Positions 1-5,312 of a stretch of DNA of 8,520 bases are shown here, one piece after another. Origin of the DNA: JBDUDR01 sp040002845. GTDB lineage: Bacteria > Actinomycetota > Actinomycetes > Propionibacteriales > Nocardioidaceae. Where the stretch lies: assembly GCA_040002845.1 (NCBI GenBank), contig JBDUDR010000126.1, positions 1 through 8,520 of the forward strand. The letters run 5' to 3'. The first letter of the stretch is position 1. The number at the start of each line of letters is the position of its first letter. Both the position numbers and the translations under genes were made by a program. A model generated the notes under the pieces. That model was not told the DNA's origin and did no database searches. It saw only the letters and a program-made list of their open reading frames with translations.

Positions 1-173
1 GCTGTTTGTTATGCGGATATCACCACCGGCTCATCCACCAAGGCGACTGGCAGGTGGTGATGGGCACCGACGGACACCCCTACGTGATCCCACCCGACTG
101 GATCGACCCCACCCGTACACCGATCCGCAACAGCTACTGGCACCCCGACTGGCAACCCAAACCCCAGCCCTGA
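1..173 (+). CDS. HNH endonuclease, DUF222/13E12-type, C-terminal fragment (5' end outside window)
   Basis: This is the tail of a gene that enters from the left. Reading from base 3, the frame is open to a TGA at 171-173, about 56 codons. It starts with a CLLC pair of cysteines followed by GYHHRLIHQGDW. That is the end of the HNH fold as it occurs at the C terminus of actinobacterial DUF222/13E12-repeat proteins: two metal-binding cysteines, then the HH..H metal site. A tail rich in W, P and D follows (VIPPDWIDPTRTPIRN), also typical of the family. These proteins are multicopy putative nucleases in actinobacteria, and their physiological role is not well established. The DUF222 domain and start codon are outside the window. 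The family assignment rests on the motif and tail only. The next gene lies 132 bp downstream with no obvious operon link. Confidence 0.8.
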   Translation, partial: CLLCGYHHRLIHQGDWQVVMGTDGHPYVIPPDWIDPTRTPIRNSYWHPDWQPKPQP

Positions 174-305
174 AGAAGGGCACCCCGCGGAAGCAAACGG
201 CACCATAGCCGACTGACCACAACATGACCGCTGGCACCTGCGCGCCCCCATCACCCGCGGAGCCCAGACGCCAGCACAGCAGCCGGCACCCGCGCCGTCC
301 GTACG
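174..305. other. intergenic spacer, no gene seen
   Basis: This 132-bp GC-rich spacer separates the nuclease tail and the methyltransferase. I see no hairpin followed by T residues and no small ORF with a ribosome site. The only promoter-like element is TACGAT (302-307), which matches the actinobacterial TANNNT -10 pattern and overlaps the first ATG of the next gene. No matching -35 is visible. Confidence 0.4.
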
Positions 306-1076
306 ATGACCGCGACCAAGCAACGGATCTTGGAGGACCATGTGATCCTGCCGTCAGAGGATGAGTGCATAGCCCAGTGGGGGCAGATGAGCCGATCTGC
401 GTTGGCCGAGCTTGACCCGGACGGTGGTTTCGAGAAACGTCATCTGCTCAATCCAGCGGTCCTTAGGATGCTCGGCGACGTCGCCGGGAAGCGTGTTCTC
501 GACGCGGGGAGTGGCCAAGGCTACTTCAGCCGGATGCTCGCCGAGAGGGGCGCTCGGGTGGTTTCCCTCGAGCCGGCCGAGTCACTCTTCCAGTTCTCCG
601 TCGAGCGTGAGGCGGAGCTCAGCCAAGGAATCGATCTGATACAGGCGGACCTCACCACCGTCGACCTGCCCGCAGAGTTCGACGCCGTGGTCGCCAACAT
701 GGTGTTCCTTGCGATCCCACGATGGAAGCGGGCACTGCGCGCCACCATCAGTGCTCTTCGGCCTGGGGGTCAGCTGATCTTCTCCATCGATCATCCGTGC
801 TTCGAGGGAATCGGCCAGAACTGGCGTAGCGACCACAGCATTGAAGTCACCGACTACCTCACTGAGTACGCGATGCCAAGGAGACATGCCACCGACTTTC
901 ACCGACCACTCCAGACGTACCTGAATGCCGTGACAAACAACGGGGGCACGATCACCGAGATCGCAGAGCCTCGACTCGATCCGAGCCTGGTCGGGGCTCC
1001 CGATGCGCCCGATGGCGCCGAAGCCCTGACGCACATCCCGAACTTCTTGATCGTCTCCGCCCGCAGGCATCAATGA
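306..1076 (+). CDS. class I SAM-dependent methyltransferase
   Basis: A 256-residue soluble methyltransferase that would transfer a methyl group from S-adenosylmethionine to an unidentified substrate. Visible motifs of the Rossmann-like fold: motif I VLDAGSGQGYFSRML at about residues 64-78 (SAM-binding glycine loop); VVSLEP with acidic E89 at the end of strand 2, which binds the SAM ribose; IQADLTTVDLP at 112-122; FDAVVANMVF at 125-134 (motif IV/post-I); and LRPGGQLIFSIDHPCF at 151-166. The C-terminal part (HRPLQTYLNAVTNNGG, about 199-214, then EPRLDP and a final strand NFLIVSARR) resembles UbiE/Methyltransf_11-like proteins of actinobacteria. Length is normal. The first ATG (306) has no Shine-Dalgarno. 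An in-frame GTG at 342 is preceded by GGAGG with 5-nt spacing and gives a 244-residue protein that keeps all motifs, so the true start may be 342. Substrate cannot be told from sequence. Confidence 0.88.
   Translation: MTATKQRILEDHVILPSEDECIAQWGQMSRSALAELDPDGGFEKRHLLNPAVLRMLGDVAGKRVLDAGSGQGYFSRMLAERGARVVSLEPAESLFQFSVEREAELSQGIDLIQADLTTVDLPAEFDAVVANMVFLAIPRWKRALRATISALRPGGQLIFSIDHPCFEGIGQNWRSDHSIEVTDYLTEYAMPRRHATDFHRPLQTYLNAVTNNGGTITEIAEPRLDPSLVGAPDAPDGAEALTHIPNFLIVSARRHQ
332..344 (+). promoter_or_regulatory. strong Shine-Dalgarno with GTG start inside the methyltransferase ORF
   Basis: GGAGG at 332-336 lies 5 nt before an in-frame GTG (342-344), codon 13 of the longest ORF. The upstream ATG at 306 has no purine-rich site. 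TACGAT at 302-307 could be the -10 of a transcript starting near 313-315, giving a leader of about 28 nt. Together these favour the internal start. The promoter part is weak. Confidence 0.5.
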
Positions 1077-1123
1077 TTTCTCTCAGGCGTGGGCACAGGC
1101 TCCGGTCGCAATGCAGGCAAACG

Positions 1124-1158
1124 TTGTCCCAAGTCGATCGACAACTTAAAGTTGTCAT
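1124..1158 (+). promoter_or_regulatory. predicted promoter for a leaderless HTH/Clp-N mRNA
   Basis: TTGTCC at 1124-1129 (-35-like) and TAAAGT at 1147-1152 (-10, TANNNT) are separated by 17 bp. The A of the ATG at 1159 falls 7 nt after the -10, where transcription would start. There is no Shine-Dalgarno before the ATG. Both facts fit a leaderless mRNA, which is common in actinobacteria. The match to consensus is seen directly; the start point is inferred. Confidence 0.55.
1140..1156. promoter_or_regulatory. perfect palindromic operator overlapping the -10
   Basis: GACAACTT-A-AAGTTGTC is a perfect 8-bp inverted repeat around one base, ending 2 bp before the start codon. A third half-site, GTTGTC, sits at 1123-1128 on the -35-like element, 28 bp from the identical right arm and inverted relative to GACAAC at 1140. 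A dimeric DNA-binding protein here would block RNA polymerase. The HTH protein encoded directly downstream is the natural candidate for autoregulation, but this is an inference. Confidence 0.6.
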
Positions 1159-1929
1159 ATGGCTGAAGTCGTCTCTGGGTCGGATCTGATCAACGAGGTG
1201 CAGGCACGAACGGTTGGCTTGGACGAGCTCGGCCGAGTCGACGCCGCGCTCGCGGTGAGTCGAGAGCTCGAGGCAGCAGCCGACTCAGTGGTGGATCATT
1301 TCGTCGGCCAGGCTCGAGCGGCCGATCATTCGTGGACCGCTATCGCCGAGCTGATGGGCGTCTCCAAGCAGGCTGCCCGAGCGCGGTTCGCGCACCGAGT
1401 CGAGCGGGTTTCATGGGGCGGCATCTGGGTGGCGCCGCGGCTGGCCGCTTGCCTCGACCGCGCCGTGGCGGAGGCTCGGGACTGCGGCGATGACGAGGTG
1501 GGTACGGATCATCTGCTGATAGGGCTGATGGAAGAAGGTGTGGCCGCCGCGGCACTGGAGCGACTGGGTGTGAGCGCGACGGCGATCCGGGAAGCGATGG
1601 ATGACTTGTTCGCCAGCCGGGGGCCTCGCCATGAAGACGCGTCCCAGCTGCCGGCACAGTCGCCCACGCCCTCGGCGCACATCCAGCTCTCGGCGGATGC
1701 GACCGACGCAATGAGCGGGGCACTAGCGTTATCTCGGTCGGACTCGTGCGAGGTCTTGCGCACTGAGCACCTCTTGTTCGTGCTCGCCACCGATCCCGGC
1801 GGCCGGGCGCGGCGGATCCTCAACGCGCTCGGCGTGCATGTGGCCGATGTCAAACGGGAGCTGGCGCCATGCTTGCCGCGCACGCGTCGCCACCACCGTC
1901 GTCGCGGACGGGCGAGGTCGGCGACCTGA
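1159..1929 (+). CDS. HTH domain protein with two Clp-N (ClpA/ClpC N-terminal-like) repeats
   Basis: A 256-residue protein with no ATPase module. Residues 1-50 are helical. Residues 57-77 (HSWTAIAELMGVSKQAARARF) form a clear helix-turn-helix, with SWTAIAELMGVS as first helix and turn and KQAARARF as recognition helix. Two Clp-N-like repeats follow: about 92-152, with the GTDHLLIGLMEE signature at 115-126, and about 173-238, with RTEHLLFVLATD at 201-212. In Clp ATPases this domain binds substrates and adaptors; here it is joined to a DNA-binding domain. Such stand-alone HTH plus Clp-N proteins recur in actinobacteria without a well-defined role. A very basic tail (RTRRHHRRRGRAR, 241-253) could add non-specific DNA binding. 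The ATG at 1159 is supported by the leaderless promoter geometry and by the palindrome immediately upstream. Likely an autoregulated transcription factor sensing misfolded or tagged protein; that role is speculative. Confidence 0.8.
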   Translation: MAEVVSGSDLINEVQARTVGLDELGRVDAALAVSRELEAAADSVVDHFVGQARAADHSWTAIAELMGVSKQAARARFAHRVERVSWGGIWVAPRLAACLDRAVAEARDCGDDEVGTDHLLIGLMEEGVAAAALERLGVSATAIREAMDDLFASRGPRHEDASQLPAQSPTPSAHIQLSADATDAMSGALALSRSDSCEVLRTEHLLFVLATDPGGRARRILNALGVHVADVKRELAPCLPRTRRHHRRRGRARSAT

Positions 1930-1965
1930 GTGCCGCCAATCCCCCTCGAGGGCTCAGACAAAGGT

Positions 1966-1998
1966 GAAGGCCCGCGAAGTATGAGTCCGCGGGCCTTC
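1966..1998. terminator. hairpin terminator in repeat copy 1
   Basis: GAAGGCCCGCG (1966-1976) pairs perfectly with CGCGGGCCTTC (1988-1998) around an 11-nt loop, 36 nt after the stop of the HTH/Clp-N gene. There is no T-run on either side, which is common for actinobacterial terminators. It is symmetrical enough to act on transcripts from either strand. Confidence 0.6.
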
Positions 1999-2223
1999 GG
2001 GTTGAACGGTCCGTGACGATTCCGTCCTCCCGGATGCTTCCCCAGCCCCGTCACGCCGCGTCACCGACGGACTCCGAGTAGGTCGCCCCGCTCGGCATGG
2101 AGCTGGATCTTCATCCGTTCCCGCACCCCCGAAGGAGTGCGTGAGAGAAGTTCTACTCCCCCACGACGATCACCCGCAAGGGAATCCCGAACCTTTTCCG
2201 GCCAAATTTCTCCGAATGCCGGG

Positions 2224-2296
2224 TTGTTCACAACCGCGGCCGACTGCTCCACAGAAACACACCCGTACTCCACAAACCCGGCCACGCTCGTCCACA
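2224..2296 (+). promoter_or_regulatory. four phased DnaA-box-like 9-mers, copy 1
   Basis: TTGTTCACA (2224), TGCTCCACA (2245), TACTCCACA (2266) and TCGTCCACA (2288) lie in one direction, spaced 21, 21 and 22 bp, about two helical turns. All fit TNNTYCACA, close to the DnaA box TT(A/G)TCCACA, but none is a perfect match. They sit just downstream of a patch richer in A/T than its surroundings. The pattern is seen directly; DnaA binding is inferred. Confidence 0.4.
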
Positions 2297-2352
2297 GGTA
2301 GCGGCCCCCTCACCAAGCGCGTTCCGACCCATCGCCTGCCAAACTGCAGACC

Positions 2353-2649
2353 ATGTACGTGCGCGTTTGGGAGTACGAGGTGGTCGACGATGCCGTCGCG
2401 GACTTCGTCATTGCCTACGGAGCAGGCGGCGACTGGGCGCAGCTGTTCGCCCGCGGTGAGGGATATGTCGGGACGGAGCTGTATCAGAACGCTCGCGCCA
2501 AGACCCTCTTCCTCACGATCGACACATGGCGCAGCCAGTCAGACTGGCGTGCCTTTCTGGACGAGTGGCGAGGCCAGTACGAGGCGTTGGACTACAGGCT
2601 GGGCAGCCTGACCACCTGGGAGCGTGCACTCGTCGAGGCAACCCGCTAG
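2353..2649 (+). CDS. small ABM-like (antibiotic biosynthesis monooxygenase fold) protein
   Basis: A 98-residue protein (MYVRVWEYEV...) with the outline of a single-domain dimeric alpha/beta barrel. Strand 1 is YVRVWEYEV; helix VADFVIAYG is followed by DWAQLFARGEGYVGTELYQN (strand 2 after the G-Y turn); strand 3 is TLFLTIDTW, with helix SDWRAFLDEWRGQYEAL after it. The motifs W-A-x-L-F, G-Y-x-G-T-E-L and I-D-x-W are recurrent in actinobacterial ABM-family proteins of this size. Members range from cofactor-free quinone-forming monooxygenases to heme-degrading enzymes and proteins of unknown role, so no reaction can be assigned. There is no Shine-Dalgarno before ATG 2353 and no convincing promoter in the 54 bp of unique DNA upstream. 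The gene is enclosed by two copies of the 346-bp repeat and faces the decayed exporter genes. Confidence 0.8.
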   Translation: MYVRVWEYEVVDDAVADFVIAYGAGGDWAQLFARGEGYVGTELYQNARAKTLFLTIDTWRSQSDWRAFLDEWRGQYEALDYRLGSLTTWERALVEATR

Positions 2650-2708
2650 GCCGCAGCGGAGGCCGCCCAAGGCCGATCACTCTTGACAGTCCGGCCTCAG
2701 ACAAAGGT

Positions 2709-2741
2709 GAAGGCCCGCGAAGTATGAGTCCGCGGGCCTTC
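2709..2741. terminator. hairpin terminator in repeat copy 2
   Basis: Identical to the hairpin of copy 1: an 11-bp perfect stem (2709-2719 with 2731-2741) and an 11-nt loop, 60 nt after the ABM stop. Placed between convergent genes, it could end transcripts from both sides. Confidence 0.6.
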
Positions 2742-2966
2742 GGGTTGAACGGTCCGTGACGATTCCGTCCTCCCGGATGCTTCCCCAGCCCCGTCACGCC
2801 GCGTCACCGACGGACTCCGAGTAGGTCGCCCCGCTCGGCATGGAGCTGGATCTTCATCCGTTCCCGCACCCCCGAAGGAGTGCGTGAGAGAAGTTCTACT
2901 CCCCCACGACGATCACCCGCAAGGGAATCCCGAACCTTTTCCGGCCAAATTTCTCCGAATGCCGGG

Positions 2967-3039
2967 TTGTTCACAACCGCGGCCGACTGCTCCACAGAAA
3001 CACGTCCGTACTCCACAAACCCGGCCACGCTCGTCCACA
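2967..3039 (+). promoter_or_regulatory. four phased DnaA-box-like 9-mers, copy 2
   Basis: The same four 9-mers as in copy 1, at 2967, 2988, 3009 and 3031, with identical spacing. The only two changes between repeat copies (3004-3005) fall between the second and third boxes, so all four are unchanged. Confidence 0.4.
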
Positions 3040-3074
3040 GGCACCACGCCCGAGCCGGCCACCTCACTCACCCG

Positions 3075-4322
3075 TCACACGATGTCCCGGCGCCGGATCC
3101 CGACCGCGGAAACGGCCGCGAGAACGGCCGCCAGCGCCGACAACACAATCAGGTCCGAGGCTGCGGTGGCATCGAAATCGGCTCCGGGCAGGTAGGCACG
3201 TGTGAGAACGGCGACACGTCCAGAACCCACCCCGACAAGTGCAGCAAGCGGCCGAACTGCCCGATCAGGACGACGAACATCAGCGCGGCCCACGCCCACA
3301 CGGTCCATCGTGGCAGCCAGCCGAAGAGCACGCCGGCAAGACCCCCAACCACCCAGATCGCCGGCAACTGAGCCAGCGAGGCACCCAACAGGTTGGTGAC
3401 CTGGCCGGGTACGTCACCTACGTCGACGCCGTGCGCCAGACCCATGGAGACTCCAGCGACCACCATCAACACCAGCGGGCCGCCGACGGCGTACGCGACG
3501 TGACTCCCCCACCAGCGCAATCGGGTCACCTGTGTCGCCAACACGACCTCGGCGCAGCGCGAAGCCGCTGAGAGTCAGGGCTGCGACGCCGGCGAGCGCA
3601 AACACGCTCCAACGATCGCTCGCGAACGCCCTCGTCTGCGCCGCCCACTCCAAGGGTGACAGCCAGGCGATCCAGCCCAGGCCACCGTCTGCTGGGTCGC
3701 CCATCGCGCGCAGCGCATAGGCGACGCCCAGGGCCGCGCCACTCATACCAAGAGATGTGCGAGCCGACTGGGACAGCTGGGCGCAGACGACGGCGATGGC
3801 GGCGAACACCCACCCAACGCCGCAGATCGCGGCACCCAGAGCGACCGATCCGGCAGCCGTCAACCCAACACCCACCAGGCCCACCGCGATCAGGATCGCG
3901 ATGACCGCAGCGGTGCCAGCGACCAGGAGAACTGCCGCGGCAGGGGCCGCGAACCTGCCGGTCACGACAGATCCCAACAGCTTGACGCGCCCGGACTCCT
4001 CCTCGGCTGGGGTATGGCGGTTGACCGTCAGAATGCTCATCAATGCGATCAGGATCCCTGCGGTGCTGCACATGCGCCAGGCCGTGAGTCCGCCAGTCGT
4101 GTCCGTGTTGTAGACATGCCCGATCAAGGCCACCAGCGCGGGGTTGGAGTTGACGCTGTTCGCGAAGGCTCGGCGTTCGGCTAGGTCTGTGTACAGCGAA
4201 GCGAAACTTGATGCCGTCACGATCGTGAGTCCAGAGATGACAACCACCCAGACGGCCAACCGCAGGCGGTCGAGCCTGATCGCGAGTCGCAGCAGTCCTG
4301 TCGTACCGGTGAACCGTGTCAT
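3075..4322 (-). pseudogene. decayed ABC-2 exporter permease (COG3559-like)
   Basis: Remains of a polytopic permease of the actinobacterial polyketide/antibiotic exporter type. ATG is at 4322-4320. The first ~255 codons are intact and contain several membrane segments, for example LAVWVVVISGLTIVTASSF, AAAVLLVAGTAAVIAILIAV and AAICGVGWVFAAIAVVCAQL. They end with the typical SPLEWAAQTRAFASDRW segment. At about 3546-3556 the sequence jumps, with a frame change, from ...FALRRGR to VLATQVTRLRWWGSHV, a motif that in full-length relatives (about 530 residues) lies roughly 120 residues further on. The central membrane block is therefore deleted. A second frame change at about 3190-3196 (after LSPFSHVP) is needed to reach the conserved end LPGADFDATAASD...GIRRRDIV and the TGA at 3075-3077. 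The family comparison is from memory of related proteins. As it stands it cannot make a normal permease. Confidence 0.85.
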
Positions 4323-4940
4323 GACTCGCCGCCCGCCTGGCTGCGGCAATGCCGCAGGAACAGCTCCTCCAGAGTCGGCGGCTGGCTGCTGAGGGTTCTC
4401 ACGCCCGCGGCCGTGAGGGCTCGCAGCAGCCCGTCGAGGTGATCGGCGCCGACCTGACAGCTGACCCGAAAGCCCGTCAGTCTCGAGCGCGTGCACGCCA
4501 GGCAGCCGATCCAGCCCGACGGCAGGAATGGCGAGCTCGGCGGAGACAGCGGTACGCGTGAGATGGCGCAACTCTGCCAGCGAGCCGCTGTCGACCCGTC
4601 GACCATCGCGGATGATGCTGACGCGATCGCACACGGCCTCGACCTCACCGAGAATGTGGCTCGACAGCAGCACGGTCCGGCCGTGCGCGCGTAGCTCGAA
4701 GCGTTCGAGCAGCTCTGACCGGCGGTGCTCGTCCAGGCCCCCGCGAAGCCTCCCGAGCAGGTCGATCACCTCTCCCCCGGACAGGTTCGGCCACAGCGAC
4801 ACGTCACCGGGTACGTACGCGAGCCTGCGGTGCAGCTCTGGTCCCTGCCGCCAGGGATCCGCCGAGCAGCTTGGCGCTGCCCGCATCGGCCTTCAGCAGG
4901 CCCAACAGGATTCTGACTCGATGTCGATAGCCAGGGTCAT
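4319..4940 (-). pseudogene. decayed ABC exporter ATPase, lacking Walker A, signature and Walker B
   Basis: The partner ATPase of the permease. ATG at 4940 opens MTLAIDIE. The next recognisable family sequence (ILLGLLKADAGSAKLLGG, from about 4914) lies in another frame and corresponds to the part just after Walker A, so about 40-50 codons including GPNGAGKT are missing. A small frame change near 4860 restores DPWRQGPELHRRLAYVPGDVSLWPNL. At about 4690, LLERFEL runs straight into HGRTVLLSSHILGEVEAVCDRVS, deleting the segment that carries the signature and Walker B/D-loop (about 55 codons). The H-loop histidine (SSH) survives. A single extra base near 4472 shifts the frame; the C-terminal end LTAAGVRTL..PPTLEELFLRH is in the frame that stops at 4319. 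That TGA overlaps the permease ATG as ATGA, the relic of translational coupling. It has 622 bp against about 900-950 expected. Non-functional. Confidence 0.88.
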
Positions 4941-5001
4941 GGCTTCCAAGTTACGTGGAATGGCGGCGCCAACAGCCCCGCCGCGGCTACCGAGCGACCG
5001 A
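4941..5001. other. short spacer upstream of the exporter remnant
   Basis: Sixty-one bp between the DUF2630 stop and the ATPase start codon, both on the minus strand. I see no convincing promoter, Shine-Dalgarno or terminator; a promoter for the exporter operon may have been lost or never existed here. Confidence 0.3.
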
Positions 5002-5223
5002 CTACTGCCGATAGTTCTCGACAGTCGATGCCGGGCGTACGGCAGCCTCGTCTGGGTCTAGCCCCGCCGAACGCTTGGCCTGCCGCTGGCGTAGCAGGTC
5101 CCAGCACTGGTCGAGCTGCTCCTCCAAGACCTCACGCCGGCTCAGATCATGGCCGGACTCGTTGAGCTGGTGCTCCTCCTCGACCAGCGCCTTGATGTGC
5201 TCCCGGATGTCGTGGTCGTCCAT
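5002..5223 (-). CDS. DUF2630 family protein
   Basis: A 73-residue, charged, mostly helical protein. The DUF2630 layout is clear: MDDHDIREHIKALVEEEHQLNE at the start, then EVLEEQLDQCWDLLRQRQAKRSAG in the centre, and DPDEAAVRPASTVENY at the end. The function of this small actinobacterial family is unknown. The pattern suggests a two-helix coiled coil. A GTG at 5226 also opens the frame. I prefer the ATG at 5223 because GGAG lies 5 nt before it, whereas the same GGAG would be only 2 nt from the GTG. It is divergent from the aminopeptidase gene. Confidence 0.88.
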   Translation of the reverse strand: MDDHDIREHIKALVEEEHQLNESGHDLSRREVLEEQLDQCWDLLRQRQAKRSAGLDPDEAAVRPASTVENYRQ

Positions 5224-5254
5224 CACCGCTCCAATCGCCCCTCACGTTCCGGGC

Positions 5255-5260
5255 ATGGTA
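5255..5260 (-). promoter_or_regulatory. possible -10 element for DUF2630
   Basis: On the minus strand TACCAT (5260-5255) fits TANNNT and would start transcription near 5248, leaving a leader of about 25 nt with the GGAG site before ATG 5223. No good -35 is visible, so this is tentative. Confidence 0.3.
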
Positions 5261-5300
5261 CCTGTCCGAAGCGGCAGCACCTTGGGCCCGGAGCCCCGGC

Positions 5301-5306
5301 TAGTGT
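5301..5306 (+). promoter_or_regulatory. possible -10 element for a leaderless pepN mRNA
   Basis: TAGTGT (5301-5306) fits TANNNT, and the ATG at 5313 begins 7 nt after it, where transcription would start. No clear Shine-Dalgarno precedes the ATG, which agrees with a leaderless message. No -35 is evident. Confidence 0.4.
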
Positions 5307-5312
5307 GAGCAG

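Larger units (their letters stand above)
1953..2298. repeat. 346-bp direct repeat, copy 1
   Basis: This segment recurs at 2696-3041 with two adjacent mismatches (2261-2262 AC versus 3004-3005 GT) and no gaps. It begins 24 bp after the HTH/Clp-N stop codon and ends 54 bp before the ABM gene. In order it holds a GC-rich hairpin (1966-1998), a weaker CGTGACG/CGTCACG pair (2012-2018 with 2049-2055), an A/T-richer patch (about 2192-2216) and four DnaA-box-like 9-mers (2224-2296). I found no terminal inverted repeats, target duplication or transposase. A minus-strand frame is open through much of it, but its third-position GC is below that of the real genes, so I treat it as non-coding. It fills nearly all of the gene-free stretch 1930-2352. 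Confidence 0.95.
2696..3041. repeat. 346-bp direct repeat, copy 2
   Basis: Same orientation as copy 1, offset exactly 743 bp, 344 of 346 bases identical. It begins 47 bp after the ABM stop and ends 34 bp before the stop codon of the minus-strand permease pseudogene, so it lies between convergent genes. Identity starts and ends abruptly: base 2695 and base 3042 differ from their counterparts 1952 and 2299. It fills nearly all of the gene-free stretch 2650-3074. Confidence 0.95.

Noticed and set aside
582..1073. 163-codon minus-strand frame opposite the methyltransferase
   Set aside because: The sense strand has clear SAM-binding motifs; the antisense product has no recognisable domain.
1966..2055. 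tRNA or structured riboswitch in the first 100 bp of the repeat
   Set aside because: A GTTCAA-like stretch and two stems are present, but no cloverleaf or known riboswitch core can be drawn.
2061..2285. Minus-strand ORFs inside the repeats (ending ERGDLLGVRR), present in both copies
   Set aside because: Lower third-position GC than the neighbouring genes, no ribosome site, different upstream starts in the two copies, no family recognised. One of the two base changes alters a residue (Cys to Arg), so there is no sign of selection.
1953..3041. Insertion sequence or MITE explanation for the repeats
   Set aside because: No terminal inverted repeats, no target-site duplication at 1952/2299 or 2695/3042, and no transposase frame.
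4774..4791. LSGGE in the ATPase remnant read as the ABC signature motif
   Set aside because: It lies before the expected helical region, in the family's conserved YVPGDVSLWPNLSGGEVIDLL stretch. The true signature and Walker B are in the part deleted near 4690.
3414..4886. A 490-codon minus-strand open frame that looks like one ATPase-permease fusion
   Set aside because: It is a read-through across a frameshift near 4472: the real ATPase C terminus and TGA (4319) are in another frame and the permease has its own ATG at 4322. The last ~50 codons are out-of-frame permease DNA.
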